Assembly (NCBI GenBank): GCA_910575435.1
Contig: CAJTGI010000010.1
Coordinates: forward strand, 62,001 to 126,000
Direction: 5' to 3'
DNA: 64,000 bases
From: Clostridiaceae bacterium
Lineage (GTDB): Bacteria; Bacillota; Clostridia; Lachnospirales; Lachnospiraceae
The position numbers and the translations under genes were made by a program. Position 1 is the first letter of the stretch, and each line of letters starts with the position of its first letter. Below are positions 31,186 to 40,684 of the stretch, one piece after another. The notes beneath the pieces are model-generated. The model did no database searches, was not told the DNA's origin, and saw only the letters and a list, made by a program, of their open reading frames with translations.

Positions 31186-32169
31186 CTACAGCAAATAATA
31201 TTTCACCGAATACGCCTTGGACAAAAAGATATATCCCTCCCGAATGCCCAGATACGCCCGGCAGATCTTGGGTCTCTTCCTGTCAATCTCCAAATACCGC
31301 GCCACTCTCCAATCCCCGTACAGACGCTCATAGGCCGCCGCCTGCTGCCTCCGCAGCGCAAGCATCCGGTGGTTGCTCTCCACCAATCTGCCTATCTTCC
31401 CGGTGCCCAGTTTCTTTCTCACCGTCCTGTGCCAAGCCTGGCGGTCGAATCCTCCCACCACGTTCTCCTCATGCTGGCGGTACCGATTCAGTTTTTCCGG
31501 CACATATGCGATCCGGCCATGGCCTGCCGCCACCAGCGCCAGCCACCAGTCATGCATCAATGCCTCCTTTGGCATCCCGTGTCGCCGCAGGATCTCATGC
31601 AGAGGGCCGTTCCACATGGCTGCCGCCCCCTGGACGAAATTGCACAATAATAAAGACTCCATCACCCTGGTCTCCGGCAGAGATACCCCTGCCTGCCCCG
31701 CAAAGGATTCCGCTACCACCTCCCCCGCCTGATTGATGATGGCAGCATCAGAATAGACAAGGGTCGGCAAAATCCCATCTTTCCTGTCCATGTCCAATGA
31801 TTCATGAGATTTTTCCCATATCCCTTGCAGTTTCTCCACTTCCCGCAACTTTCCCCGCAAGATCCGCAATTTCTCTGGCTCCCAGATATCATCTTGGTCG
31901 CAGAAGGCATAATCCCCCGGCTCCTCCACTTCCCGCAAAAGCATGGCAAAATTTTCCTTCGCCCCCAGCCTTTCCTTATTCCGCGCCAGTTCCACCTTTC
32001 CCGGATGTTTTTCAGCAAAATCACACAGCATCTGCCACGTGCCATCCCGGGAGCCATCGTCCCTCACATGGAGTTTCCACTGCGTCTCCGTCTGCCGGAC
32101 AATGGAATCCAGCTGCTCCGCCAGATACCGCTCTCCATTGTAGGTTGCCATCAATATGTGTATCAGCAT
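31186..32169 (-). CDS. GT2 family glycosyltransferase (rhamnosyltransferase-like)
   Basis: A 327-residue cytoplasmic glycosyltransferase. The GT-A fold is shown by HILMATYNGERYLAEQLDSI at the N-terminus, VRDDGSRDGT for nucleotide binding and YAFCDQDDIWEPEKL with the DQDD metal motif. MHDWWLALVAAGHG and YRQHEENVVG follow, both common in RfbF/RgpB-type rhamnosyltransferases. Linkage and sugar cannot be assigned. Its start overlaps the upstream glycosyltransferase by seven bases and its stop is close to the next gene, so all belong to one transcript. No membrane segment is seen. Confidence 0.92.
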   Translation of the reverse strand: MLIHILMATYNGERYLAEQLDSIVRQTETQWKLHVRDDGSRDGTWQMLCDFAEKHPGKVELARNKERLGAKENFAMLLREVEEPGDYAFCDQDDIWEPEKLRILRGKLREVEKLQGIWEKSHESLDMDRKDGILPTLVYSDAAIINQAGEVVAESFAGQAGVSLPETRVMESLLLCNFVQGAAAMWNGPLHEILRRHGMPKEALMHDWWLALVAAGHGRIAYVPEKLNRYRQHEENVVGGFDRQAWHRTVRKKLGTGKIGRLVESNHRMLALRRQQAAAYERLYGDWRVARYLEIDRKRPKICRAYLGIREGYIFLSKAYSVKYYLL

Positions 32170-33080
32170 TTCCTAAGTTCCTCCCCGGTCATCGCCCGAA
32201 ACTCTCTCCAAAAATCACGAAAATCCCCATACCTCAGGCACCTGGCCAGATATAATGCCACCCGGTACCAGTATAGCGGCTGGATTTGCCACTTTTTCAT
32301 CCCCAGATACTTCCGGCAATAATAAATCTCGCTTCGGATATTGTGGGCATAGGAAAAGGCCCTCACCTGCCTGGTACTGCCCCCATGGAGATGCTCTATC
32401 ACCGCCGCGCCGTGATAGACGGTACGAAACCCATGCTCCTCCATACGGATGCCCAGCATCAGTTCCTCCTCATACAGAAAGGGATATTCGTCAAAAGGGG
32501 TCACCGCCTCCGCGCATGCCCTGGAAAGCAGCAGGCAGCATCCCAGCACCGCATAGACGGAAAAAGTGCCGTCATAGTCTCTGTCAAAGCCGAAATAAGT
32601 ACGATAACTTCTGCGGAAGATTGCGTGCAATCGGGTTCGCACCAGATATTTTTCTTTTACCCCGGTCTTTCGGCACAGGTTGCTCCTCTGCACCTGTCCA
32701 TTCCTGTCCAGAATCTTAGGGCCCACAATCCCCACATCCGGGTGCGCCTTGCTATACTCCCACAGTTCCTGCATGCAATGGGGCGTGAAGCACACGTCAT
32801 TGTTAGTCAGGAGAATCCCCTGGCATCCCAATTCCAACGCCTTTTTAATCCCCACGTTATTCCCCCCATTGTATCCCAGATTGTCTTTATTCTTGATCAA
32901 GACGACCTCTCCACTGGAAATCAATTCCCTGACCTCATCCGTCTCTGAAACTGTGGAAGCATTGTCCACCAGGATGACCTGATAGGCCGCCTGTGGCGGG
33001 TTTGCCCAAATACTTTCCAGGCAGCGCGCCGTATCTTCCCAATTATTGTAGTTCAATATTACAATTCCCAATTCCGGCAC
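32163..33080 (-). CDS. GT2 family glycosyltransferase (rhamnosyltransferase-like)
   Basis: A 305-residue GT-A enzyme. GIVILNYNNWEDTARCLESI begins the domain; ILVDNASTV and NLGYNGGNNVGI form the nucleotide site and GILLTNNDVCFTP the metal site. LYEEELMLGIRMEEHGFRTV is the acceptor-side motif seen in WbbL/RfbC-like rhamnosyltransferases. The C-terminal 60 residues are basic and aromatic (KKWQIQPLYWYRVALYLARC) and may touch the membrane. It overlaps the downstream glycosyltransferase by seven bases. The sugar donor is inferred from family resemblance only. Confidence 0.92.
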   Translation of the reverse strand: MPELGIVILNYNNWEDTARCLESIWANPPQAAYQVILVDNASTVSETDEVRELISSGEVVLIKNKDNLGYNGGNNVGIKKALELGCQGILLTNNDVCFTPHCMQELWEYSKAHPDVGIVGPKILDRNGQVQRSNLCRKTGVKEKYLVRTRLHAIFRRSYRTYFGFDRDYDGTFSVYAVLGCCLLLSRACAEAVTPFDEYPFLYEEELMLGIRMEEHGFRTVYHGAAVIEHLHGGSTRQVRAFSYAHNIRSEIYYCRKYLGMKKWQIQPLYWYRVALYLARCLRYGDFRDFWREFRAMTGEELRKC

Positions 33081-33100
33081 AAATCAATCCTCCCTCTGCA

Positions 33101-33910
33101 CTATCTTTGGGCTTTTCGCCTCTTATATCGCTTCATCAGCCACCCCGGGATTAGCCCCACGACCAACGGCTTGACGATGTACCTCTTATTGCCTGCGGCA
33201 ATCCCCAGCCTGGCAAATCCCCGCCGTCTCACCTCAAACTCCCGCAGGCGATAGCGATATTTGCGCCGGGCATAGGAATCTCTGTCCTCCCGATAGCAAA
33301 AAAGCCGTTCCGGCAAATTATGCCCCCGCTCTCCCAGCTCGTACAGCCGCATGAAAAGTTCGTAATCCTCCGTCCGCAGAGCGAAATCTTCCGTGCAATA
33401 GCCTCCCAGCCTGTCAAGCACTGCCCGCCGCACCATAATGGTTGGATGCATGAAAGGCGAGCCGAACAGAAAATCCTCTCTCTCGGGATCGGGAATCAGA
33501 TCCCGCTTTCCCCAAACCCCCCGCTCATCCACCAAATCCGCGCCGCACCCCACCAGCGCATAAGCCGGATGATTTTCCAGATATTCCCGCTGCCGCTGCA
33601 ATCTCTCGGGCTTGGAAATGTCATCCCCATCCATCCTGGCAATATACTCCCCTCTGGCATGGGAGAGGCAGGTATTAAGCGCCGCCGCCAAGCCCTGATT
33701 TTCCTCATGGCGATACAGCCAAATCCTGTCATCCCTGGCGCAGATTTGTCCAAGCATCTCGCGGCAGGAAGGCTCCGACCCGTCATCACAGATAATCAAT
33801 TCCAGTTCCTCTAGGGTTTGGGACAGGATGGAGTCAATGGCCAATTCCAGCTGCCCCCTGTTCTTCTCATTGTAAACCCCCATAATCACTGACACCAAAG
33901 GTCTGTCCAT
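33101..33910 (-). CDS. GT2 family glycosyltransferase (EpsE-like)
   Basis: About 269 residues. VSVIMGVYNEKNRGQLELAI, then LIICDDGSEP, YIARMDGDDISKPERLQRQR with the DGDD metal motif and FMHPTIMVRRAVLDRLGGY define a GT2 enzyme close to EpsE-type exopolysaccharide transferases. ALRTEDYELFMRLYELGERG supplies the likely base region. The C-terminus (VGLIPGWLMKRYKRRKAQR) is basic and could bind membrane. The ATG overlaps the upstream GT4 stop as TGATG; a GTG one codon earlier is also possible. I cannot name the sugar. Confidence 0.9.
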   Translation of the reverse strand: MDRPLVSVIMGVYNEKNRGQLELAIDSILSQTLEELELIICDDGSEPSCREMLGQICARDDRIWLYRHEENQGLAAALNTCLSHARGEYIARMDGDDISKPERLQRQREYLENHPAYALVGCGADLVDERGVWGKRDLIPDPEREDFLFGSPFMHPTIMVRRAVLDRLGGYCTEDFALRTEDYELFMRLYELGERGHNLPERLFCYREDRDSYARRKYRYRLREFEVRRRGFARLGIAAGNKRYIVKPLVVGLIPGWLMKRYKRRKAQR

Positions 33911-35091
33911 CACTTTACCACCTCGCTATAAATCTGGCGCATCTGCCCCTCCACCACTTTCAGGGAAAACTCGCGGATTCTCTCCCGATTCCATCTTCCC
34001 ATCTCTTCTCTCCTGACCGCTCTTGGCACGGCGCTCCCTCCGTCCTTCTCCGTAAAGAGCCTGCGCGCCTTCGCCGCATATTCCGCATGGGAGAAGCTTC
34101 TAGATAGGTATCCACCCTTTCCATGCTGAATCAAGTCGTGAACCCCCCGAATATCCGCCGCAATCACTGGCAATCCCACCGCCATAGCCTCCATCACCGC
34201 CACGGGAAGCCCTTCCCTCCCGGAAGGAAAGAAAAAGCAGTCGCACTGCTGCAGCAATTCCGGTATATTTTCCACATATCCCGCAAAGCACACATTCTCT
34301 TCCAGATGAAGTTCCCCCACCTTCTTCCGAAGAACCTCCTCCATCCGTCCCCTGCCGCAAATCAGATAGACCAGGTTCAGATCCCGCAGTTCCGCCATAG
34401 CCTCTATGGCCACCAGATGATTCTTAGAGGGCGACAGTTCCCCTACAGACACCAGAATACCGCAATCCGCAGGCAGGCCATAACGCTCTCGGAGATCCTC
34501 TCCCCCAACTTCCCAGCACTGCTTCCGGTAAGGCTCCATCTTTTTCAAATCCATCCCCACGCCACTGATCTTCACCACCTTTCCCCGTATGGGAAAGCGG
34601 CACCCCCGCCTGTAATCCTCCTCATTAATCAGAATAAGCCGATCCGTATATCTGGCATAATGCCGCTCGATGGGATAATACAGCCAATTCCTCCAGGGAA
34701 CGCCATGACAGAAATGAAATCCATGGGCAGTATACAGTACGGGCACTTCCCGCCCCGTCTCTTTCCTCACCTGCCATGCCGCCCTTCTAGCCACCACCCC
34801 GCTCATGGGCATATGGCAGTGAACCAGGTCGAAGGACTCCCGGAGCATCAGTTCCTCCAGCTGCCTCTGGGCAATCTTTACCTTGCGGGAGAAGGGGGAG
34901 CGGCAGAAGTCAATCTGGTGGGGGATGATCCCGCTCCCCTCCAGGCGGCGATTATCCTTCCCATACACCACATTCTCCAAATCCGTGGCATAATGCACCT
35001 CGAATCCCATTTCCTGCAAAATCTTCACATTATTCATCTCATGCTGGGGTACGAACCCGCTCACCCGCGTCACCAACAATGCCTTCTTCAT
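33910..35091 (-). CDS. GT4 family glycosyltransferase (EpsD-like)
   Basis: A 393-residue GT-B enzyme. The N-terminal half includes VTRVSGFVPQHEMNNVKIL and FDLVHCHMPMSGVVARRAAW, with VLYTAHGFHFCHG, a block typical of EpsD/CapM-like transferases. The C-terminal donor-binding half has VSVGELSPSKNHLVAIEAMA and FFFPSGREGLPVAVMEAMAV, whose glutamates bind the nucleotide sugar. The first gene of the cluster, it starts 17 bases after the YdbT-like gene stop, which could extend the operon upstream. Family members add HexNAc or related sugars early in repeat-unit assembly; specificity here is unknown. Confidence 0.92.
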   Translation of the reverse strand: MKKALLVTRVSGFVPQHEMNNVKILQEMGFEVHYATDLENVVYGKDNRRLEGSGIIPHQIDFCRSPFSRKVKIAQRQLEELMLRESFDLVHCHMPMSGVVARRAAWQVRKETGREVPVLYTAHGFHFCHGVPWRNWLYYPIERHYARYTDRLILINEEDYRRGCRFPIRGKVVKISGVGMDLKKMEPYRKQCWEVGGEDLRERYGLPADCGILVSVGELSPSKNHLVAIEAMAELRDLNLVYLICGRGRMEEVLRKKVGELHLEENVCFAGYVENIPELLQQCDCFFFPSGREGLPVAVMEAMAVGLPVIAADIRGVHDLIQHGKGGYLSRSFSHAEYAAKARRLFTEKDGGSAVPRAVRREEMGRWNRERIREFSLKVVEGQMRQIYSEVVK

Positions 35092-35108
35092 GCACCTTCC
35101 CCCTTACA

Positions 35109-36695
35109 CTAGTATGTCTCCCGCAGTTTTTCCTCCAAGACCTGGAAATCCTCCACCCGGAAGCTTCCCATGCGCCTGCAGCGACTGGCCGCGCTGGCAA
35201 GCAGGGACACATGCCCATGCTGCAATCCCAGAAACTGCTCCATGGGGCCCCTCTCATAGCAGATGTACTGAATTCTCCCATAGGGAATCAGGGAGACTTC
35301 TTTTCTAAAAGTTCCCTGCACCAGCAGAAGTTCCCCAGGCTGAAAGCCGATTCCGCAGGTTTTATATCTCAAATAGGAACACAGCAGCCAGAGAAACATC
35401 ACGGCAGCGCCAATCCCGAGGCATATGCCCGGGATGATTTTTCCATAATCCTGCCAGAATCCCTTCTCCGACCCAAGGCCAATGCGCAAGCCCAGATAAA
35501 CCGCCACGCCGCCCACTGCTCCCGCCGCTAGAGATGCCAGCATGCGAATATACATCCACTGCCTGGGCACCCTCGTCCTCTCCCTCAAATCCGGCAGCTG
35601 GAACTCCGGCAATAAAATCTCCATCCTCCTTCTCAGGTCATCGTAACTGCCCAGGAGAAGCAGTTTCATTCCGTCTGCCTCCTCTCCCTCGCCCCCCACG
35701 TTCAGAACCCGCAGATAGCCCCTGCCAAATATTCTGGCAAGCACCGGATACTCGATTTTCACCGCATTGATCTTATTCACCGGAACCATGTAGCTCTTCC
35801 TCTTCCACAGCCCGCAGGAAACATAAATCTGGTCATCCTTCCTCCTGGCCCGGAAGCGGAAATCCTGCAAAATCTTCTTTAGAATAGCCCAGACAAAGGA
35901 GTATGCGGTGAAAAATTCCATCACCAGCAGCCCAAGCCCGGCAAAGACATGGTCATAATCCCCCTTAGCCACATCATTCAACGTAATGCCAAGGGTTGCC
36001 ACAAAAGATACCAGAAAAACCACCGCCGCCACCAGCTGGGACACGGTAATGGACAGCAAGCCGTTTGCCATGGTCTCCCCAAAATGATAGAGGATGTCAT
36101 ACTCCTCCACATCCATATCCCCCTCTGCCTCCTGGATATCTACCCCCTCCTTCATAGCCAGGATGCACTTTTTGACCTCCTCCGCACGCTTCTTCTTCAG
36201 GATCATCTCCACATCGGTCTTATTGGCAGTAGAAAGGCTGTCCGTATCCAGCCTCATCTTGCAGGTGCCAAATATCATTTCGAAAATATTCTGCTCCACA
36301 TTCACATTGGAAACCTGCTTGACAGACATGGTGTTGCTCTTCCTGGTCAGGGTCTTCTGCCTGTAGGTAATGGTGCCATCCCTCACCGTCAGCGTGGTGC
36401 GGTACCAGCGGTTCAAGTACCATCCCACTAGCACCAGAAGCAGAGCAATCGCCCCCAGAAGCCACAGCAGATGCATCTGCATGTTCTCGTCTAACTTCTC
36501 TCTTTTCAGAAATGATATCACCAGATCAAGCAATTCCCCGTTTCCAATAATCGATAAGACAAAGACAAGAATCACCGTCCATGCCCTCTCCACGATATAG
36601 GTGATGTGATTTCTGAGAAACAATTCTCCTTCTCCCGTCCCATCTCCAGCCGCAATTCCATGATTCGGGAGCGTCATATCCTTTTTCCTATTCAT
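35109..36695 (-). CDS. YdbT-like membrane protein with bacterial PH (bPH2) domains
   Basis: About 528 residues. Pairs of hydrophobic helices (ERAWTVILVFVLSIIGNGEL, HLLWLLGAIALLLVLVGWYL, LVAAVVFLVSFVATLGITLN, LASLAAGAVGGVAVYLGLRI) alternate with three soluble domains of the bPH2 (DUF304) type. In each a strand pattern like YRTTLTVRDGTITYRQKTLT ends in a basic, Val-rich stretch (SVKQVSNVNVEQNIFE, PVNKINAVKIEYPVLARIFG). The pair with the smaller bPH2 gene matches the ydbS-ydbT arrangement of Bacillus, implicated in resistance to antibacterial compounds, mechanism unclear. Its ATG overlaps the stop of the smaller gene by eight bases. It stands just before the polysaccharide cluster on the same strand. 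Confidence 0.85.
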   Translation of the reverse strand: MNRKKDMTLPNHGIAAGDGTGEGELFLRNHITYIVERAWTVILVFVLSIIGNGELLDLVISFLKREKLDENMQMHLLWLLGAIALLLVLVGWYLNRWYRTTLTVRDGTITYRQKTLTRKSNTMSVKQVSNVNVEQNIFEMIFGTCKMRLDTDSLSTANKTDVEMILKKKRAEEVKKCILAMKEGVDIQEAEGDMDVEEYDILYHFGETMANGLLSITVSQLVAAVVFLVSFVATLGITLNDVAKGDYDHVFAGLGLLVMEFFTAYSFVWAILKKILQDFRFRARRKDDQIYVSCGLWKRKSYMVPVNKINAVKIEYPVLARIFGRGYLRVLNVGGEGEEADGMKLLLLGSYDDLRRRMEILLPEFQLPDLRERTRVPRQWMYIRMLASLAAGAVGGVAVYLGLRIGLGSEKGFWQDYGKIIPGICLGIGAAVMFLWLLCSYLRYKTCGIGFQPGELLLVQGTFRKEVSLIPYGRIQYICYERGPMEQFLGLQHGHVSLLASAASRCRRMGSFRVEDFQVLEEKLRETY

Positions 36696-37176
36696 CTTCC
36701 TTCTGCTCCTCCCGTTCTGCAACTGCATACTGGTTAATTCTCGTCTTCAGCCGCTCCACGATCCGCTCCGCCATCTCCGTCTCCAGGAAGCGAATCGTCA
36801 CATCTCCCCCCGCCGTAGTGACAATCACCTTGGACAGCCCGAAAATCCGGTCCACCGGCCCGCTCTCCATGGCAATCTTATGCAATCGCTCAATCGGGAC
36901 GATATTTCGCTCTATAAAGAGAAATCCTTCCTTCACGTCGATTTCTTCCTCCGTGAAGCGATAGCGGTACCGCTCGTACCGCACAAAGGGTGCCGCCAGG
37001 CTCACCACCCAGATTACCGCCAAAACCACCCACACCAGATGAATGCTTACCGGCAGGTCTTCCTCCCTGAAGAACCACCAGATTCCCCCTAAGACCATGG
37101 TGCAGATTAGCGACAGCAACACCTCGTTCACCATCATGCACCCCTTGGCCTTCCCGCTAATTTTCTGAAATTCCAT
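36688..37176 (-). CDS. YdbS-like membrane protein, bPH2 domain
   Basis: A 162-residue protein with two adjacent hydrophobic helices (VNEVLLSLICTMVLGGIWWF and IHLVWVVLAVIWVVSLAAPF), followed by one bPH2 domain. In it YERYRYRFTEEEIDVKEGFL and ERNIVPIERLHKIAMESGPV give the family's strand-turn pattern, and DRIFGLSKVIVTTAGGDVTI the C-terminal part. It is the short partner of the YdbT-like protein, with which it overlaps; the two probably form one membrane complex. A ribosome site (AAAGGATGGG) precedes the ATG. Function is known only by family. Confidence 0.85.
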   Translation of the reverse strand: MEFQKISGKAKGCMMVNEVLLSLICTMVLGGIWWFFREEDLPVSIHLVWVVLAVIWVVSLAAPFVRYERYRYRFTEEEIDVKEGFLFIERNIVPIERLHKIAMESGPVDRIFGLSKVIVTTAGGDVTIRFLETEMAERIVERLKTRINQYAVAEREEQKEDE

Positions 37177-37212
37177 GTTCCCATCCTTTCTGATTGCAAC
37201 TTCACACCTTTT

Positions 37213-38607
37213 TTATTTTACCTTAAATGTCTTGCTCTTAGTTTTGTATCCAGATTTGGAAACAGTGACCTTGATTTTATTCTTCTTCTTTAGCACCTTC
37301 TTTAATCTGATGGTAAATTTGCCGCTGGAATTGGAAGTCACCTTATATGTCTTGCCAGACACCTTTACTGTGACCTTTCCCTTTTTCACCGTCTTGCCGA
37401 TGATTTTTTTCGTTTTTCTCTTGTATTTCGTTAGTTTCAGCGTAGAAATCGTCTTTTTCTGGGAGGTGTACCCACCTGTGGGATCTCCCGCCTTCCAGTA
37501 ATAAAATTTCGCCTTGGTGTCCCGCTTATTCAGATAGGTAACCAAATCCTTACATCCAATATGCAGAGCCAAGCCACTGCCGCAGTTCTTAAAAGGGTTA
37601 CCCACACTTTCCTTTAGGCTGGTTGAGGACTTGGCCACCCGATAAATGCTGGAAGTATTCTGAAATGCCACATAATATGACCCCCGCAGCACCTTGCAAT
37701 TTTTGAAGGTATCCAGCAGGCAGTCCCCGGCATACATGCCCCGGAATCCCTTGGTCTGAAGGGTTTTAAGAGACACGCAATCCTCAAAGGCACCTGCCAC
37801 GCTATAGAAAAAATAGCCGCAATTTTTAACCGTGGCAAGCTGACTGCATCCCCGAAACATATTTGCTCCGTTATAGATGCCCTGCTGGATATTGCTGGCT
37901 GGCACATTCTTCAGTTCAAAGGCTTTCAGGCTGTCGCATCCATCGCACAACCCCTCCAGCCATAGATATGCGGCATTGTTCAAGTTGCTCCCGTCAAAAA
38001 CTACATTTGTCAGATTAGGGCAATAGGCCAGGCAGTAGGAATAGTCAAATGCCCCCGTCTTTTTCCCGTCCCGCACCATAAAGTTTGCGGTGGTAATGGA
38101 AGTCCCCTGAAATGCCCGGGTAAAATTAGTAATCGAAGCGGGCAATTTAGCGAAATCCACTTGGGTGATGCCAGTGCAGTTTATAAATGCCCGAGAGATA
38201 TTCTCCACCCCTTCTGGCAGTTCCGGCACCCGCTCCAGGCCCGTGCTGTCAAATGCCGACTCCATATCCTCGATCAGAGGGGAAAGCTTCACATCCTTCA
38301 AATTGGCGCAGGCCACAAACATCTTGGTGATATCCACCATCCTGCAATCCTCCGCAAATTCCACCCGGCGAATTTCCTCCCTGCCATGAAAGAAATATTG
38401 ATCATCCTCCTGCAGACGATCACCCTCCCCGCTAATCGTCAGAGTGCCGTCTTTTAGCACGTATTCAATCTTCTCATAATTTTCGCACAACATGCTGCCC
38501 TTCTCCGGCAACGGTTCCTCCTGGGCCGTCACAGACGCACTCCCAGCGATTCCCCATAGCATCGCCAAGATGCCGACAATGATCCACTTCTTTCTATCTG
38601 TACTCAT
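37213..38607 (-). CDS. Secreted BspA-like leucine-rich-repeat protein
   Basis: A 464-residue exported protein with signal peptide (KKWIIVGILAMLWGIAGSAS, then VTAQ). Residues 45-350 hold irregular BspA/TpLRR-type repeats of about 23-25 residues, with the pattern of a short strand, cysteine or asparagine, then hydrophobic spacing (CANLKDVKLSPLIEDMESAF, FINCTGITQVDFAKLPASIT, CPNLTNVVFDGSNLNNAAYL). The last 80 residues are lysine-rich beta-strands (KVTVKVSGKTYKVTSNSSGK to KTKSKTFKVK) resembling an Ig-like domain and perhaps binding the cell wall by charge. Such proteins often act in adhesion. No LPXTG motif is present. It lies between the bPH2 pair and the transketolase genes. Confidence 0.85.
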   Translation of the reverse strand: MSTDRKKWIIVGILAMLWGIAGSASVTAQEEPLPEKGSMLCENYEKIEYVLKDGTLTISGEGDRLQEDDQYFFHGREEIRRVEFAEDCRMVDITKMFVACANLKDVKLSPLIEDMESAFDSTGLERVPELPEGVENISRAFINCTGITQVDFAKLPASITNFTRAFQGTSITTANFMVRDGKKTGAFDYSYCLAYCPNLTNVVFDGSNLNNAAYLWLEGLCDGCDSLKAFELKNVPASNIQQGIYNGANMFRGCSQLATVKNCGYFFYSVAGAFEDCVSLKTLQTKGFRGMYAGDCLLDTFKNCKVLRGSYYVAFQNTSSIYRVAKSSTSLKESVGNPFKNCGSGLALHIGCKDLVTYLNKRDTKAKFYYWKAGDPTGGYTSQKKTISTLKLTKYKRKTKKIIGKTVKKGKVTVKVSGKTYKVTSNSSGKFTIRLKKVLKKKNKIKVTVSKSGYKTKSKTFKVK

Positions 38608-38740
38608 ACTGCGAGCCTCCTATTTCTTATATATTTCTATGCAACTTATCTTTGTATCCCAATCAATGAATATCGCTTAATGCCCGATCATGCAAGGATA
38701 TGACGCCCTCCGCCCGGCTTTGCTTTTACAGCGAAAATGG

Positions 38741-38770
38741 AAAAGGGCAAAATCAATATTTTGCCCTTTT
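38741..38770. terminator. Terminator after the tal-tkt operon
   Basis: AAAAGGGCAAAAT and ATTTTGCCCTTTT form a perfect 13-bp stem with a CAAT loop, T-runs on both strands. It follows the transketolase C-subunit stop. Confidence 0.92.
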
Positions 38771-38797
38771 ATACCACATCGCGCTACTATTCACGGC

Positions 38798-39739
38798 TCA
38801 TGCCATGAATGCCTTCACCTTGGCATAGATGCCCTCCGCATCCAGTCCATATTTCTTAATCAGTTCCACTGCGGGACCAGACTCGCCAAAGGTGTCATTT
38901 ACGCCGATTTTCAACACCTGGGTAGGCGCTTTTTCCGCCAGGCAGTCGCACACTGCGCTTCCCAGTCCGCCAATGACAGAATGCTCCTCCACAGTTACCA
39001 CCTTGCCAGTCTCCTTTGCGGATGCCACAATCAACTCCTCGTCCAAAGGCTTGATCGTATGAATATTAATCACCTTCGCATCAATTCCATCGGCCGCCAG
39101 CTTCTCGGCAGCCTCCAAAGTCTCGCCCACTTCCAGGCCAGTTGCCACCAGAGTGACATCCTTCCCCTCTCTCAGCACAACGCCCTTGCCAATCTCAAAC
39201 TTATAATCTGGCCTGTCGTTAATCACCGGCACTGCCAGTCTGCCAAAGCGGATATACACTGGTCCCTGATGGTCCAGAGCCGCCTTCACTGCTGCCTTTG
39301 CCTCCACGTCATCGGAAGGATTCATCACCACCATGCCAGGAATGGTGCGCATCAGTGCCAGATCCTCGCAGCACTGGTGGGTGGCTCCATCCTCTCCCAC
39401 GGAAATGCCCGCATGGGTAGCGCCAATCTTCACGTTAAGCTTGGGATACCCCACAGAATTGCGCACCTGCTCGAATGCGCGCCCTGCCGCAAACATTGCG
39501 AAAGAACTCACAAAGGGAATCTTCCCCGCGGTGGCAAGCCCTGCCGCTATGCCCACCATGTTACTCTCCGCAATGCCGCAATCTATATGCCTATCCGGGC
39601 AGGCTTTCTTAAATATGCCTGTCTTTGTGGCCGCCGCCAGATCTGCGTCCAGCACAACCAAATCCGGATAATCCCCGGCAAGTTCTGCTAAAGCGTTGCC
39701 ATAACTCTCTCTCGTAGCAATTTTCTTTACATCTGCCAT
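38798..39739 (-). CDS. Transketolase, C-terminal subunit
   Basis: Carries the pyrimidine-binding and C-terminal domains of a transketolase that many Clostridia make as two chains. The 313 residues start ATRESYGNALAELAGDYPDL and include DCGIAESNMVGIAAGLATAG, whose Glu activates thiamine diphosphate. FVSSFAMFAAGRAFEQVRN and THAGISVGEDGATHQ provide the sugar-phosphate site, and VVTVEEHSVIGGLGSAV marks the third domain. With the N-terminal subunit just upstream it moves two-carbon units in the pentose phosphate pathway. The 93-base gap between the two holds nothing evident beyond a small GAGC/GCTC hairpin. Confidence 0.95.
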   Translation of the reverse strand: MADVKKIATRESYGNALAELAGDYPDLVVLDADLAAATKTGIFKKACPDRHIDCGIAESNMVGIAAGLATAGKIPFVSSFAMFAAGRAFEQVRNSVGYPKLNVKIGATHAGISVGEDGATHQCCEDLALMRTIPGMVVMNPSDDVEAKAAVKAALDHQGPVYIRFGRLAVPVINDRPDYKFEIGKGVVLREGKDVTLVATGLEVGETLEAAEKLAADGIDAKVINIHTIKPLDEELIVASAKETGKVVTVEEHSVIGGLGSAVCDCLAEKAPTQVLKIGVNDTFGESGPAVELIKKYGLDAEGIYAKVKAFMA

Positions 39740-39832
39740 ATCAACTCTCCATTCTCACTGTACCTGCTTCTCCCATGAACAGACCGCTGCTCCCTGGGCA
39801 AGCACAATATTTGCAAAACGAGCCAGCTCGTC

Positions 39833-40660
39833 TTATAAACTTTCTCCAATCTTTTCCAAATCTGCCATTGCCTGGGCATACTGCTCATCGTTGGGCGCCG
39901 ACCCATGCCAGCTTGCCTGATTCTCCATGAAGGACACGCCTTTCCCCTTCACGCTCTTTGCCACGATGGCGGTAGGCTGTCCCTTGACTTCCTTTGCCTT
40001 CTGGAATGCCGCATGAATCTGTTCAAAATCATGGGCGTCAATCTCAATCACATTGAAATTGAATGCCTTGAACTTATCCGCAATGGGATAGGGCGAACAT
40101 ACATCTTCAATATTTCCGTCAATCTGAAGCCCATTGTTATCCACGATAAATACCAGGTTATCCAACTTTCTCGCCCCAGCAAACATCGCTGCCTCCCAGA
40201 CCTGCCCTTCCTGAATCTCCCCATCTCCAAAGAGACAGTACACCCGGTAATCCTTATTGTCTAATTTTCCTGCCAGAGCCATGCCCACTGCTGCGGAACC
40301 GCCCTGCCCCAGAGACCCGCTAGACATATCCACGCCCGGAATGTGCTTCATGTCAGGATGACCCTGAAGATAAGAGCCGACATGACGCAGCGTAGTCAGA
40401 TCCTCCACCGGGAAAAATCCCCTGTGTGCCAATGTAGAATAATATCCCGGAGCAATATGCCCTTTGGAAAGTACGAAGCGATCCCGATCTGCCTTCTTCG
40501 GGTCTTTCGGGTCAATATTCATCTCCTCGAAAAAGAGGTATGTCAAAATGTCTGCCGCAGACAGAGATCCGCCGGGATGGCCGGACTTGGCGCTGTGCAC
40601 AGCCGTCACGATCCCCTTGCGCACCTCGTTCGCAGTTTTCTTTAACGCTAAAGTATCCAT
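39833..40660 (-). CDS. Transketolase, N-terminal subunit
   Basis: Thiamine-diphosphate-binding chain of the split transketolase, 275 residues. HSAKSGHPGGSLSAADILTY and LSKGHIAPGYYSTLAHRGFF carry catalytic histidines. CLFGDGEIQEGQVWEAAMFA and NLVFIVDNNGLQIDG form the GDG...N motif that holds magnesium and the cofactor. AAAGGA lies seven bases before the ATG at 40660; the ATG two codons earlier overlaps the spacing. It is the middle gene of tal-tktN-tktC. A hairpin element also found before spo0A and glgA lies 24 bases upstream. Confidence 0.95.
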   Translation of the reverse strand: MDTLALKKTANEVRKGIVTAVHSAKSGHPGGSLSAADILTYLFFEEMNIDPKDPKKADRDRFVLSKGHIAPGYYSTLAHRGFFPVEDLTTLRHVGSYLQGHPDMKHIPGVDMSSGSLGQGGSAAVGMALAGKLDNKDYRVYCLFGDGEIQEGQVWEAAMFAGARKLDNLVFIVDNNGLQIDGNIEDVCSPYPIADKFKAFNFNVIEIDAHDFEQIHAAFQKAKEVKGQPTAIVAKSVKGKGVSFMENQASWHGSAPNDEQYAQAMADLEKIGESL

Positions 40661-40684
40661 GTTCATTTCCTTTCTAAATTAAGC

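Noticed and set aside
38608-38797. Small gene between the LRR protein and tkt
   Set aside because: Only the terminator at 38741-38770 and promoter-like sequence are seen; no frame with a ribosome site.
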